DNA of 64,000 bases, from the NCBI GenBank assembly GCA_963737405.1, contig CAVTSL010000012.1:62001-126000 (forward strand), in the 5' to 3' direction. Positions 20,655 through 28,903 of the stretch are shown piece after piece. The stretch's first letter is position 1, and every line of letters begins with the position of its first letter. The position numbers were made by a program, and so were the translations under genes. This stretch comes from JACCTU01 sp963737405. GTDB lineage: Bacteria > Actinomycetota > Thermoleophilia > Gaiellales > Gaiellaceae. The notes under the pieces were generated by a model. That model was not told where the DNA came from, made no database searches, and saw nothing but the letters and a program-made list of their open reading frames with translations.

Positions 20655-21227
20655 TCAGCGCGAGGCGCCAGGCTTCCAGAGCGGCTCGTCGCGGCCGGCC
20701 GCGGCGTTCGCGGCGCGCGCGAGGATGAAGAGCAGGTCGGAGAGTCGGTTCAGGTAGACGACGGCGAGCGGATTGACGGGCGCGGCGAGCGCGTCGCGCT
20801 CCGCGCGCCGGCAGGTCGCGCGCGCGACGTGGATCAGCGCGGCATTCTCGTCGCCGCCCGGCAGCACGAAGCTCTTCAGCTCGGGGAGCTCGGCGTTGAA
20901 GCGGTCGCAGTCGGCCTCGAGCGCGTCGATCTGCGTCTGCGAGACGCGCAGGCGGTCGTCGTCGCCCTCGAACGGCACCGAGAGATCCGCGCCGACGTCG
21001 AACAGCTCGTTCTGCACGCGCTCGAGCACGGTGCGGATCGGCTCGGTGAGCTCGCCGGCGAGCACGACGCCGAGCTGCGAGTTGAGCTCGTCGACCGCGC
21101 CGTACGCGACGATCCGGGGGTCGAGCTTCGAGGCGCGAGAGCCGTCGCCGAGCGACGTCTCCCCGCGGTCGCCGCCGCGCGTGTAGATCTTCGTCAGCCG
21201 GACCGGCTCGTCCCGTTTGCGCGCCAC
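20655..21227 (-). CDS. PduO-type cob(I)alamin adenosyltransferase
   Basis: Transfers the adenosyl group of ATP to cob(I)alamin to make AdoCbl. The 190-residue protein shows the PduO N-terminal signature KIYTRGGDRGETSLGDGSR, the ELNSQLGVVLA helix, the NELFDVGADLSVP segment, and C-terminal ARATCRRAERDAL with YLNRLSDLLFILARAAN. Length matches the family. The start is GTG at 21227. It probably serves the methylmalonyl-CoA mutase at the window start. The TauE-like gene follows directly with overlapping ends. Confidence 0.93.
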   Translation of the reverse strand: MARKRDEPVRLTKIYTRGGDRGETSLGDGSRASKLDPRIVAYGAVDELNSQLGVVLAGELTEPIRTVLERVQNELFDVGADLSVPFEGDDDRLRVSQTQIDALEADCDRFNAELPELKSFVLPGGDENAALIHVARATCRRAERDALAAPVNPLAVVYLNRLSDLLFILARAANAAAGRDEPLWKPGASR

Positions 21228-21247
21228 GCGCCGTAGATTAGGGAGCG

Positions 21248-21688
21248 ATGCGGTTGCGACGCGGTGAACCGAGCGACACCGACGAGCTGGCCCGCATCAA
21301 GCACGCGTGCTACTCGCGGATGCCCTACCTCCCGCCGATCCCGACGCTCGACGAGTACCGGGTCTTCGTCTCGACGATCCTGCTCCCGAACCAGGAGGTC
21401 TGGGTCGCCGAGGGCGAGGACGGCCGCGTCGTCGGCTGGGCATCGCTCACCGAGGGGTCGCTCGAGCACCTCTACGTCGATCCCGACTTGCAGAACCGAG
21501 GGCTCGGGAGCGAGCTGCTCGCCGCCGTGATGGAGCGGATGCCCGAGGGCTTCTCGCTCTGGACGTTCCAGAAGAACGAGGGCGCACGCCGCTTCTACGA
21601 GCGGCACGGGCTCGACGCGGTCGAGTTCACCGACGGGCAGGGGAACATGGAGCGCGAGCCCGACGTCCGCTACGAGTGGAGCCCCTAG
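21248..21688 (+). CDS. GNAT-family N-acetyltransferase
   Basis: A 146-residue single-domain GNAT protein. The acetyl-CoA binding motif is DPDLQNRGLGSELLAAVM (about residues 79-96), preceded by the beta strand SLEHLYV. The C-terminal half has TFQKNEGARRFYERHGLDAV, the usual GNAT motif B. The target is not predictable. It is divergent from the adenosyltransferase (20-nt gap between starts), and its stop overlaps that of the convergent acyl-CoA dehydrogenase. Confidence 0.88.
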   Translation: MRLRRGEPSDTDELARIKHACYSRMPYLPPIPTLDEYRVFVSTILLPNQEVWVAEGEDGRVVGWASLTEGSLEHLYVDPDLQNRGLGSELLAAVMERMPEGFSLWTFQKNEGARRFYERHGLDAVEFTDGQGNMEREPDVRYEWSP

Positions 21689-22854
21689 GGCTGCGCGAGC
21701 GTCTGCTCGTGCCGGCGGAGACCGAGCACCGAGCGCGCGATCACGAGCCGCTGGATCTCGCTCGTCCCCTCGTAGATCTCGGTGATCTTCGCGTCGCGGT
21801 AGTAGCGCTCCACCGGGAACTCCTTCGTGTACCCGTAGCCGCCGAGGATCTGGATCGCCTCTGCGGTCTGGCGGCGCGCCGTCTCGGACGCGAAGAGCTT
21901 CGCCTTCGCGCCTTCCTCGGTGTGCGGGCGCCCTTGCTCCTTCAGCCACGCCGCGCGATAGACGAGCAGGCGGGCGGCGTCGATCTCGGTCGCCATGTCG
22001 GCGAGCTTCCACTGGATCGCCTGGTGCTCCGCGATCGGCTTCCCGAAGGTGCGGCGCTCCTTCGCGTACGCACGCGCGACGTCGAATGCCGCCTGCGCGA
22101 TCCCGAGCGCCTGCGCGGCGATCCCGATCCGCCCGCCGTCGAGCGTCCCCATCGCGACGCGGAAGCCGCGACCCTCCTCGTGCACGAGCCGGTCGCGACC
22201 GACGACCGCGCCCTCCAACACGAGGTCGTTCGTGCAGGACGAGTTGAGGCCGAGCTTCTCCTCCTCGCGTGTGATGCGGACGTGCTCGGCGTCGAGCACG
22301 AAGGCGGAGATGCCCCGCGGGCCCGCCGTCTCGGGATCGGTGCGCGCGAACAGCAGGAACGTCGACGCGTGCGCGCCGTTCGTGATCCACTGCTTCGCCC
22401 CCGTGATGCGCCAGCCGTCGCCGTCGGCCTCGGCGCGCGTGCGCAGCGCCCCTGCGTCCGAGCCCGACTCGGCCTCGGTGAGCGCGAACGCGCCGATTCC
22501 CTCGCCGCGCGCGAGCGGCGGCACGAAGCGCGCCCGCTGCTCGTCGGTCCCGTACATGAGGAGCGGCAGCGTGCATGCGCTCGTGTGGACGGCCACGGTG
22601 ACGCCGACACCCGCGTCGGCACGTGAGAGCTCCTCGAGGACGAGGATGTACGAGAGGAAGTCCGCGCCGGCGCCGCCGTACTCCTCCGGGATGCAGACGC
22701 CCATCAGGCCGAGCTCGGCGAGCTTGGCGTAGAGCTCCCGCGGGAACTCGTGCTCGCGGTCCCAGGCCGCGGCGTTCGGCTCGATCTCGGCCTGCGCGAC
22801 GTCGTGCGCGAGCGCCTGGATCTCCCGCTGGTCGTCCGTCAGGTCGAAATGCAC
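21685..22854 (-). CDS. acyl-CoA dehydrogenase
   Basis: An FAD-dependent acyl-CoA dehydrogenase of 389 residues, catalysing alpha,beta-dehydrogenation of an acyl-CoA. Visible motifs: FALTEAESGSDAGALRTRA (FAD/substrate loop), GAKQWITNGAHA, RTFGKPIAEHQAIQWKLADM, QILGGYGYTKEFPVERYYRD, and ITEIYEGTSEIQR with the catalytic glutamate. GTG at 22854 (HFDLTDDQREIQALAHDV follows) gives the usual N-terminus; longer in-frame extensions do not look like family sequence. Length and motifs fit short-chain or butyryl-CoA enzymes. It may act with the 3-hydroxyacyl-CoA dehydrogenase (24588) and thiolase (29348). Chain-length specificity is not readable. Confidence 0.93.
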   Translation of the reverse strand: MHFDLTDDQREIQALAHDVAQAEIEPNAAAWDREHEFPRELYAKLAELGLMGVCIPEEYGGAGADFLSYILVLEELSRADAGVGVTVAVHTSACTLPLLMYGTDEQRARFVPPLARGEGIGAFALTEAESGSDAGALRTRAEADGDGWRITGAKQWITNGAHASTFLLFARTDPETAGPRGISAFVLDAEHVRITREEEKLGLNSSCTNDLVLEGAVVGRDRLVHEEGRGFRVAMGTLDGGRIGIAAQALGIAQAAFDVARAYAKERRTFGKPIAEHQAIQWKLADMATEIDAARLLVYRAAWLKEQGRPHTEEGAKAKLFASETARRQTAEAIQILGGYGYTKEFPVERYYRDAKITEIYEGTSEIQRLVIARSVLGLRRHEQTLAQP

Positions 22855-22877
22855 GGCGGGACTATCGTAGAGGGCCG

Positions 22878-23297
22878 GTGCGAATCGCCCTCCTCGCATC
22901 CTTCGCCCTCGCGCTCGCGGGCTGCGGCGGCGGCGCCGCCTCTCCCGAGAGCGTCGTCCGCGCCTGGTCCGAGGCGGTGAACACCGCCGACAACGACGGC
23001 GCCGCGCGGCTGTTCGCGGAAGGCGCCCGCGTCGTGCAGGGAAGCGAGGTACGGCGGCTCAGGACGTTCGAGGACGCGCGGGCGTGGAACAGCTCGCTCC
23101 CGTGCTCGGGCCGGATCTTGAGCCTCACCGCCCGCGAGGACACGGTGCGCGTGACGTTCGTGCTGGGCGACCGTCCGCAGAAGATGTGCGACGGCCCGGG
23201 CGAGCGCGCGCTCGCGCTCTTCCGCGTGCGCGAGGGGAAGATCGTGCTCTGGCACCAGCTCGAGCCCGAGCTGCAGCTCAAAGACGAGCCGGTCTAG
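22878..23297 (+). CDS. small lipoprotein with NTF2/SnoaL-like domain
   Basis: A 139-residue exported protein. The signal peptide ends in the lipobox LALAGC (Cys about residue 16), so it is probably lipid-anchored outside the membrane. The mature part, ESVVRAWSEAVNTADNDGAA to KIVLWHQLEPE, has the helix-helix-sheet pattern of NTF2/SnoaL-like domains. Two further cysteines (SLPCSGR and KMCDG) may form a disulphide. No catalytic motif is recognised. Start GTG 22878, divergent from the acyl-CoA dehydrogenase by 23 nt. Its TAG stop lies inside the left arm of the fold-back element. Confidence 0.75.
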   Translation: MRIALLASFALALAGCGGGAASPESVVRAWSEAVNTADNDGAARLFAEGARVVQGSEVRRLRTFEDARAWNSSLPCSGRILSLTAREDTVRVTFVLGDRPQKMCDGPGERALALFRVREGKIVLWHQLEPELQLKDEPV

Positions 23298-23459
23298 GAG
23301 GGCTTGGCGGAACGGGCCTCGTTGCCGGGGTGCGATGGGTGGTGCGAGGCAAGGACGCAGGGAGCGTTCGTATCCAGTGGATACGGGCGCGACTGAGGAC
23401 GCCGCATCGCGCCGCCCAGCGCGGCCCGGCGACAGCGTCTGTTTCGCCGAGCCCTCCTA
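23295..23459. repeat. 165-bp fold-back element between convergent genes
   Basis: The ends are 19-bp inverted repeats matching at 17 positions (23295-23313 and 23441-23459; TAGGAGGGCTTGGCGGAAC on the left). A second imperfect pair lies inside (GTTGCCGGG near 23321 with CCCGGCGAC near 23425). The centre is a perfect GTATCCA-G-TGGATAC palindrome. The TAG stops of both flanking genes sit in the terminal arms. It could be a bidirectional terminator or a MITE/REP-like intergenic repeat; no second copy was seen in this window. Confidence 0.55.
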
Positions 23460-24530
23460 AGCCGCGACGAGAAACTCCTTGCGCACCTCGCGCAGGGAGG
23501 ACTCGCACGCGAGGAACGCGTCGACGACGTCGGGGTCGAACTGCCGGGCGGCCTCGTCGACGATCACCTCGTGCGCGGTCGACCACGGCAGCGCAGCTCG
23601 GTACGGGCGGTCGCTCGTGATCGCGTCGAGCGTGTCGGCGACGGCGAAGATCCGGGCGCCGAGCGGGATCTGCTCGGCCGCGAGACCGTCGGGGTAGCCC
23701 TCCCCGTCCCAGCGCTCGTGGTGCGAGCGGACGACGTGCACGCCGGCGCCCTGGAGGAGCGCGACACCGCCGAGCATCTGCTCGCCGAGGATCGTGTGCG
23801 TCTGCATCAGCGTGCGCTCGTCCTTGTCGAGCGGGCCCGGCTTCTGCAGCACGTTGTCGGGGATCCCGATCTTGCCGACGTCGTGCAGGAGGAAGCCGTA
23901 CTCCGCCGAGGGATCGTCGGCGAGCTCGGTGTCCATGCAGCGCGCGAGCTCGATCGCGTACCGCTGCACGCGCTGCGAGTGCGCGCGCGTGCCGGTGTCC
24001 TTCGACTCGAGCGCGCTCGCGAGCGCGGCGACGGTCTCGCGGTACGCCCGCTGCACGAGCGAGCGCTGCGCGCGCTCGATCTGGAGGATGTGCCGAAGGT
24101 CGCGGGCGTAGAGCAGAAGCTGCTCCTCCTCGCTGCTCGACCGCTTCGCGGCGCGAAACGGGACGCCGTAGAGGCCGCCGGCGAGCCGCTCGACGACGGC
24201 AAGCAGCTCGAGCGGGCTGAACGGCTTCGGGACGTACGCCTCGGCGCCCGCCGCGTCGGCCGCGACGCGCGAGCCGCCCTCCGACCCCGAGAGCAGCACC
24301 ACGCCGATCCCACGCGTGTCGCGGTCCGACTTCAGCTCGCGGCAGAACTCGATCCCGTCCATGCCGGGCATCAGGACGTCGAGGACGACGACGTCGGGCG
24401 CGCTGCGATCGATCTCGGCGCGCGCCTCCTCGGCGTCCGCAGCCTCGACGACCTCGATCTCGAAGACGTCGAAGGTCATACGCAACAGCGCCCTGAGACC
24501 TGCGTCATCGTCGACGAGCAGCACCCGCAC
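23457..24530 (-). CDS. response regulator with HD-GYP c-di-GMP phosphodiesterase domain
   Basis: An N-terminal receiver (about residues 1-120: VRVLLVDDDAGLRALLRM, acceptor in VVVLDVLMPGMDG, switch Ser in LLSGSEG, Lys in YVPKPFSPLEL) joined by a coiled-coil-like linker (SSSEEEQLLLYARDLRHILQ) to an HD-GYP domain (about 170-350). HD-GYP residues present: TRAHSQRVQRYA, LHDVGKIGIPDNVL, HHERWDGEGYPDGL, ARIFAVADTLDAITSDRPYR. All metal and GYP motifs look intact, so c-di-GMP hydrolysis is expected. GTG at 24530 is preferred because a G-rich Shine-Dalgarno lies about 10 nt upstream; GTG at 24566 would add 12 residues. No partner kinase is adjacent. Confidence 0.92.
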   Translation of the reverse strand: MRVLLVDDDAGLRALLRMTFDVFEIEVVEAADAEEARAEIDRSAPDVVVLDVLMPGMDGIEFCRELKSDRDTRGIGVVLLSGSEGGSRVAADAAGAEAYVPKPFSPLELLAVVERLAGGLYGVPFRAAKRSSSEEEQLLLYARDLRHILQIERAQRSLVQRAYRETVAALASALESKDTGTRAHSQRVQRYAIELARCMDTELADDPSAEYGFLLHDVGKIGIPDNVLQKPGPLDKDERTLMQTHTILGEQMLGGVALLQGAGVHVVRSHHERWDGEGYPDGLAAEQIPLGARIFAVADTLDAITSDRPYRAALPWSTAHEVIVDEAARQFDPDVVDAFLACESSLREVRKEFLVAA

Positions 24531-24587
24531 CCGTGAACGTCCCCCTTTCACGACGCGTATCGGCACCCGGTGCCGTTGCCTTGAGGA

Positions 24588-25418
24588 CTAGTACCTGAAG
24601 AAGCCCTGCCCAGACTTGCGGCCCAGCCGGCCCTGGTCAAGCAGCTCCCGCAGGAGCGGGCACGGAGCGTACTTCTCGTCTCCCAGACCCTCGTGGAGCA
24701 CCTCCATGATCGCGACGCAGGTGTCCAGGCCGATCAGGTCGGCGAGGGCCAGAGGTCCCATCGGGTGGGCGAAGCCGAGCTTCGCGATCGTGTCGATCGC
24801 GTCCGCCTCCGCCACGCCGTCGTGGAGCGCCCAGACGGCCTCGTTGATGAAGGGCATGAGGATCCGGTTCGAGACGAACCCCGGGAAGTCGTTCGCCTCG
24901 GCCGGCACCTTCCCGAGCTCCTGCGCGAGCTCGACGATCTCGCGCGTCGTCTCGTCCGAGGTGTCGCGTCCGCGCACGACCTCGACGAGCTTGAGCACGG
25001 GCACCGGGTTGAAGAAGTGCATCCCGATCACGCGGTCGGGCCGCTGCGTCGCGGCCGCGAGCGACGAGATCGGGATCGACGAGGTGTTCGACGCGAGGAC
25101 GGCTTCGGACGGGAGCGTCGCGTCGGCACGGCGGAAGACGTCGAGCTTCACGTCGGCGTCCTCGACGACGGCCTCGACCATCAGGTCGGCGGGAACGACG
25201 TCGTCTACCGGCTTCACGCGGGCGAGGACCTCATCGGGGTCCGCGCCGCCCTTCTCGGCGAGCCTGCCGAGGCTCTTTCGCATCGCCTCGAGCGCGCGAT
25301 CGGTCGCGCCGGGCTGCTCGTCGTAGAGGGAGACACTGCGCCCCGATCCGGCGACGACCTGCGCGATCCCCCCGCCCATCTGACCGGCGCCGACGACGAG
25401 CACGTGCTCGAAGCGCAT
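24588..25418 (-). CDS. 3-hydroxybutyryl-CoA (3-hydroxyacyl-CoA) dehydrogenase
   Basis: NAD(P)-dependent oxidation of 3-hydroxyacyl-CoA to 3-oxoacyl-CoA. The 276 residues contain the Rossmann motif VLVVGAGQMGGGIAQVVAGS, SNTSSIPISSLAA, the family signature IGMHFFNPVPVLKLVEVVRG (catalytic His), NDFPGFVSNRILMPFINEAV and the C-terminal HPMGPLALADLIGLDTC. The single-domain length matches PaaH/FadB2/Hbd enzymes rather than multifunctional FadB. ATG start at 25418. It lies upstream of the HD-GYP regulator on the same strand (57-nt gap) and may act with the dehydrogenase and thiolase nearby. Confidence 0.93.
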   Translation of the reverse strand: MRFEHVLVVGAGQMGGGIAQVVAGSGRSVSLYDEQPGATDRALEAMRKSLGRLAEKGGADPDEVLARVKPVDDVVPADLMVEAVVEDADVKLDVFRRADATLPSEAVLASNTSSIPISSLAAATQRPDRVIGMHFFNPVPVLKLVEVVRGRDTSDETTREIVELAQELGKVPAEANDFPGFVSNRILMPFINEAVWALHDGVAEADAIDTIAKLGFAHPMGPLALADLIGLDTCVAIMEVLHEGLGDEKYAPCPLLRELLDQGRLGRKSGQGFFRY

Positions 25419-25513
25419 CGGGCGAGGCTAGCCGACCGAGCCTCGTCGCTTCATGGCGGGTTCCATTTCCTCGAGTTATTTCGTACGCTCTGAGACGACC
25501 ACGAGGAGGGGGC

Positions 25514-25915
25514 ATGGGTCAGTTCCGAGAAGTGCTCCGACGAGCCTCAGGACCAACGGCTGTGACTGCCGTCGTCCTCGGCGCAGTCCTCTGGCTGGGC
25601 GCCGCCGGCTACGCGCGTGACACCGTTTCACGGAGCGTCGCCGGAACGCTGGCGCAGTACCAGTACCCGACGGAGCGACCCGGCTGGGGTTGCGGAGACA
25701 AGAACCACGAGCACTCCGGACCGCCGGGCGCGCAGTACGGGAAGACAGCGCCGCCGGGCTGTACGCAGTACCGCGGGCCCGGCGACGACCAGTACGCGGG
25801 TACGCGACCTGGCTGGGGATGTGGCGATGCGAACCACACTCATACAGGCCCGCCCGGCGCTCAGTACGGCGCCACGCCGCCGCCGGGCTGCACGCAGTAC
25901 GGCCGACGGAGCTAG
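25514..25915 (+). CDS. small exported protein with two Cys/His-rich tandem repeats
   Basis: A 133-residue protein with an N-terminal hydrophobic segment (AVTAVVLGAVLWLGAAGYA) and two near-identical about 32-residue repeats. Each runs RPGWGCGD(K/A)NHxH(S/T)GPPGAQYG then TxPPGCTQY (about residues 55-86 and 97-128). Each repeat has two Cys and two His, which could bind a metal or form a disulphide. PGWGxGDxNHxHTGPPG motifs occur in other exported actinobacterial proteins as far as I recall, but no function is known to me. Its 3' end overlaps the next gene's frame. ATG 25514 has a G-rich Shine-Dalgarno (GAGGGGG) just upstream. Confidence 0.75.
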   Translation: MGQFREVLRRASGPTAVTAVVLGAVLWLGAAGYARDTVSRSVAGTLAQYQYPTERPGWGCGDKNHEHSGPPGAQYGKTAPPGCTQYRGPGDDQYAGTRPGWGCGDANHTHTGPPGAQYGATPPPGCTQYGRRS

Positions 25916-27461
25916 TACGGGAGCGGCGGCGGCGGTTGCCGTCGCCGCCGTTCCTTTCACGCTCGTCGTCGGCTTCGCGGCATTCGACGGCGGCTACTAC
26001 GCGCCGGCTTGGGGCTGGAGCACGCTTGCGCTCGTGTGGGCCACCCTCGTCGCGACGACCGGCAGCAAAGAGCTTCGGCCCGGAACCCTCGCGATCATGT
26101 GGGCCTCTGCCGTCGCCGCGCTCGGCCTATGGATCTGGCTGTCCGGGGCGTGGTCGGTCAGCTCGACGCTGACGCTGCTGGACGCGCAGCGCGTGCTCGT
26201 CTACGCGAGTGCCGCGGCGTTCGTCGTCATCGCGGTCACCCCGCGAAATTCCAGAGCGGTGCTGCGCGCACTGCTTGTCGCGACTGCGATCGTCGCAACC
26301 TACGCGGTGATCCGTTACGGGTCGCTCGAAGGGACGCCGATCGCTGAGCCGGTCGGGTACGCGAATGCGCTCGGGCTTCTGGCTGTCCTCGGACTGTTGC
26401 TTGCGCTCGGATTCGCCGCAGAAAGTGGCCTGGACCGCGCCCTCGGCATCGCCGCAGCATTCCCAGTCGCGGCATGCGGGTACCTCACCTACTCTCGCGG
26501 GCCCCTCCTCGCATTCGCGGTCGGGCTCGCCACGATGGGAATCCTCGGCGGCGGAAGACTACGAACCGTCGCCGTCTCCTCGGCAGTCGCAGGGGGCCTG
26601 TTGCTCGCTGCGCTCGCGGGTCGCAGTGCAGTCGTCGGCTCAACGCTCGGGACGACGCTCCGCGAGGACGTGCTCACCTTCTCGTCCAACGACCGCGACC
26701 GGTACTGGGCCGCGGCGTGGCAGACAGTGCTCGACCATCCACTCCTTGGAAGCGGCGCAGGCACCTTCCAGCGAATGTGGCTCTTGCATCGCGACGTCAA
26801 CCTCGGCGTTCTCGATGCGCACAGTCTCTATCTCGAGACCCTCGCGGAGCTTGGGCCGATCGGGCTCGCTCTGGTCATGTTGGTCTGCGGCCTTCCGGTC
26901 CTCGCTGCATGGCGGGCGCGTGCCGAGCGGCTCGTTCCCGCCGCCGCGGGCGCCTACGCGGCCTACCTCTCCCATGCCGCGGTCGATTGGGACTGGGAGA
27001 TGCCTGTGCTGACGGTGCCGGCGTTCGTGCTCGGAGGCGTCCTGGTCGTCACTGGTTCACGGAAATCGGTTCGTCTTGCGAGGCGGGGACGTGCAATCTT
27101 CGGCGCCGCCGTCAGCCTCGTTGGTGTCGTGGCGTTCGTCGGACTGATGAGCAACAGCGCGTTGACGGCGGCCGTGATCGACCTCGAGCGTGGGTCGTCG
27201 CGATCAGCGGAGCGCGAGGCGCACCGCGCGCGACCCTGGGCGCTCTGGTCTGCCGAACCCGATCGTCTGACGGCCGAGGCTGCCGCCGCCGGCGGCGATC
27301 GCGCCGTCGCGCGCCGAGCGGCGTTGGCGGCGCTTCGCAGGGATCCCGGGAACGTTCGGCTGTGGCGGCTCCTTACGGGCGTCGCGCCCGCAGATCGGGG
27401 CCGCGCGTATCGACAGATCGCAGCGTTGGACCCGCACGGCCCTCCACCCTGGGCGCGCTGA
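25827..27461 (+). CDS. O-antigen ligase/polymerase-like (Wzy/WaaL) membrane protein
   Basis: A polytopic membrane protein (about ten hydrophobic segments, e.g. VAVAAVPFTLVVGFAAF and LLAVLGLLLALGFAA) with the O-antigen-ligase family loop: YSRGPLLAFAVGL, then DRDRYWAAAWQTVLDHPLLG and SLYLETLAELGPIGLAL. Members join or polymerise surface polysaccharides on the outer face of the membrane. A soluble tail (from about 27180, ERGSSRSAEREAHRARPWAL) looks like helical TPR-type repeats. The start is uncertain: the first hydrophobic segment has no ATG/GTG just before it, and the nearest upstream in-frame start is ATG 25827, giving an 89-nt overlap with the repeat protein. The true end of that protein or start of this one may be blurred by an indel. 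Confidence 0.75.
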   Translation: MRTTLIQARPALSTAPRRRRAARSTADGASTGAAAAVAVAAVPFTLVVGFAAFDGGYYAPAWGWSTLALVWATLVATTGSKELRPGTLAIMWASAVAALGLWIWLSGAWSVSSTLTLLDAQRVLVYASAAAFVVIAVTPRNSRAVLRALLVATAIVATYAVIRYGSLEGTPIAEPVGYANALGLLAVLGLLLALGFAAESGLDRALGIAAAFPVAACGYLTYSRGPLLAFAVGLATMGILGGGRLRTVAVSSAVAGGLLLAALAGRSAVVGSTLGTTLREDVLTFSSNDRDRYWAAAWQTVLDHPLLGSGAGTFQRMWLLHRDVNLGVLDAHSLYLETLAELGPIGLALVMLVCGLPVLAAWRARAERLVPAAAGAYAAYLSHAAVDWDWEMPVLTVPAFVLGGVLVVTGSRKSVRLARRGRAIFGAAVSLVGVVAFVGLMSNSALTAAVIDLERGSSRSAEREAHRARPWALWSAEPDRLTAEAAAAGGDRAVARRAALAALRRDPGNVRLWRLLTGVAPADRGRAYRQIAALDPHGPPPWAR

Positions 27462-27538
27462 CACGACGAGAGCATCCGCGACAGGATGAGCGGACGCGCG
27501 TCGAGCGAGGCTGGCCGACCGCTGTACAGTTGGTGTGG

Positions 27539-28903
27539 ATGAGCGAGTCGCGCGATCTGCTCGGGCGCACGAGCGAGCTCGCGTCGCAGTTCCTCGAGTC
27601 GCTCGACGAACGTCCCGTTCTCCCCGACATCGACGTCGACGCGTTGCGCGCGGCGCTCGAGCGTCCGTTGCAGGACGAGCCGCTCGACGCGCGCGTCGTG
27701 ATCGAGGAGCTCGTCGCCGATGCCGACCCCGGCATCGCCGGCATGTCGAGCGGACGGTGGTACGGCTTCGTGATCGGCGGAGCGCTCCCGGCCGCGATTG
27801 CCGCGGACTGGCTCACCTCGGCGTGGGACCAGAACGCGGGCCTCTTCGCTCCGGCGCCGGCCGCGGCGATCGTCGAGGAGGTCTCCGGCGAATGGCTGCG
27901 CGAGCTCTTCGGCCTGCCGGAAGGCGTCTCGTTCGCATTCGTCACGGGCTGCCAGATGGCGCACGTGACGGCGCTCGCCGCGGCCCGCGAGCACATCCTG
28001 CGCGAGCGAGGTTGGGAGCTCGGCGAGCGCGGCCTCTTCGGCGCGCCGGAGATTCGCGTCGTCGTCGGAGCGAAGCGCCACGTCACCGTCGACCGCGCGT
28101 TGCGGCTGCTCGGGATGGGCGCGCCCGACGTCGTGCCCGCCGACGACCAGGGGCGATTGGTCGTCGACGAGCTCTCGGTCGACGACCGTCCGACGATCGT
28201 CTGCGCCCAGGCGGGCGAGGTGAACACCGGTGCGTTCGACGACATCGACGCGATCGCCGACCTCGCGCGCGACGCGGGCGCGTGGTTGCACGTCGACGGC
28301 GCGTTCGGGCTCTGGGCCGCCGCCTCGCCGTCGCTCCGGCAGCTCGTCAAAGGCGTCGAGCGCGCCGACTCGTGGGCGACGGACGCGCACAAGTGGCTGA
28401 ACGTGCCGTACGACTCCGGGATCGCGTTCTGCGCGCATCCGGCCGCGCATCGAGCCGCGATGGGCGTGCAGGCGGAGTACCTCGTGCACGACGCGAGCGG
28501 GAACCGCGACCAGATGGACTGGAACCCGGAGTTCTCGCGCCGGGCGCGCGGCTTCCCGGTCTACGCCGCGCTGCGGACGCTCGGCCGCTTCGGGACGGCG
28601 GAGCTCGTCGAGCGCTGCTGCATGCACGCACGGCGGGCCGCGGACGGGCTCGCGCAACTGCCGGGTGTCGAGCTGCTGAACGAGGTCGTCCTGAACCAGG
28701 TGCTGTTCCGCTTCGACTCGGACGAGCGAACGCAGGGCGCGCTACGGGCGGTGCAGCGGACCGGAGACGTGTGGCTGAGCGGGACGACGTGGGACGGCCG
28801 CGCCGCGATCCGCGTCTCCGTTTCGAACTGGCAGACGTCGGACCGCGACGTCGACCGGCTCGTCGGCGCCTTCCGCGACGCGGTCGTCGGCGCGCCGGTC
28901 TAG
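27539..28903 (+). CDS. PLP-dependent group II amino-acid decarboxylase
   Basis: A 454-residue fold-type I PLP enzyme of the aromatic-L-amino-acid/glutamate/tyrosine decarboxylase class. Visible: GRWYGFVIGGALPAAIAADW, VTGCQMAHVTALAAAREHIL (phosphate-binding TGG-like turn), QAGEVNTGAFDDIDAI, WLHVDGAFGLWAA (Asp to PLP nitrogen), and DSWATDAHKWLNVPYDSG with the Schiff-base lysine. Substrate cannot be read from sequence. ATG 27539 is the likely start. It lies 77 nt after the O-antigen-ligase gene. The TAG stop overlaps that of the convergent pseudogene. Confidence 0.9.
   Translation: MSESRDLLGRTSELASQFLESLDERPVLPDIDVDALRAALERPLQDEPLDARVVIEELVADADPGIAGMSSGRWYGFVIGGALPAAIAADWLTSAWDQNAGLFAPAPAAAIVEEVSGEWLRELFGLPEGVSFAFVTGCQMAHVTALAAAREHILRERGWELGERGLFGAPEIRVVVGAKRHVTVDRALRLLGMGAPDVVPADDQGRLVVDELSVDDRPTIVCAQAGEVNTGAFDDIDAIADLARDAGAWLHVDGAFGLWAAASPSLRQLVKGVERADSWATDAHKWLNVPYDSGIAFCAHPAAHRAAMGVQAEYLVHDASGNRDQMDWNPEFSRRARGFPVYAALRTLGRFGTAELVERCCMHARRAADGLAQLPGVELLNEVVLNQVLFRFDSDERTQGALRAVQRTGDVWLSGTTWDGRAAIRVSVSNWQTSDRDVDRLVGAFRDAVVGAPV

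Noticed and set aside
25617..25826. Further N-terminal extension of the O-antigen-ligase-like protein
   Set aside because: The sequence is the out-of-frame reading of the repeat protein, rich in Arg/Thr/Ser with no hydrophobic segment.
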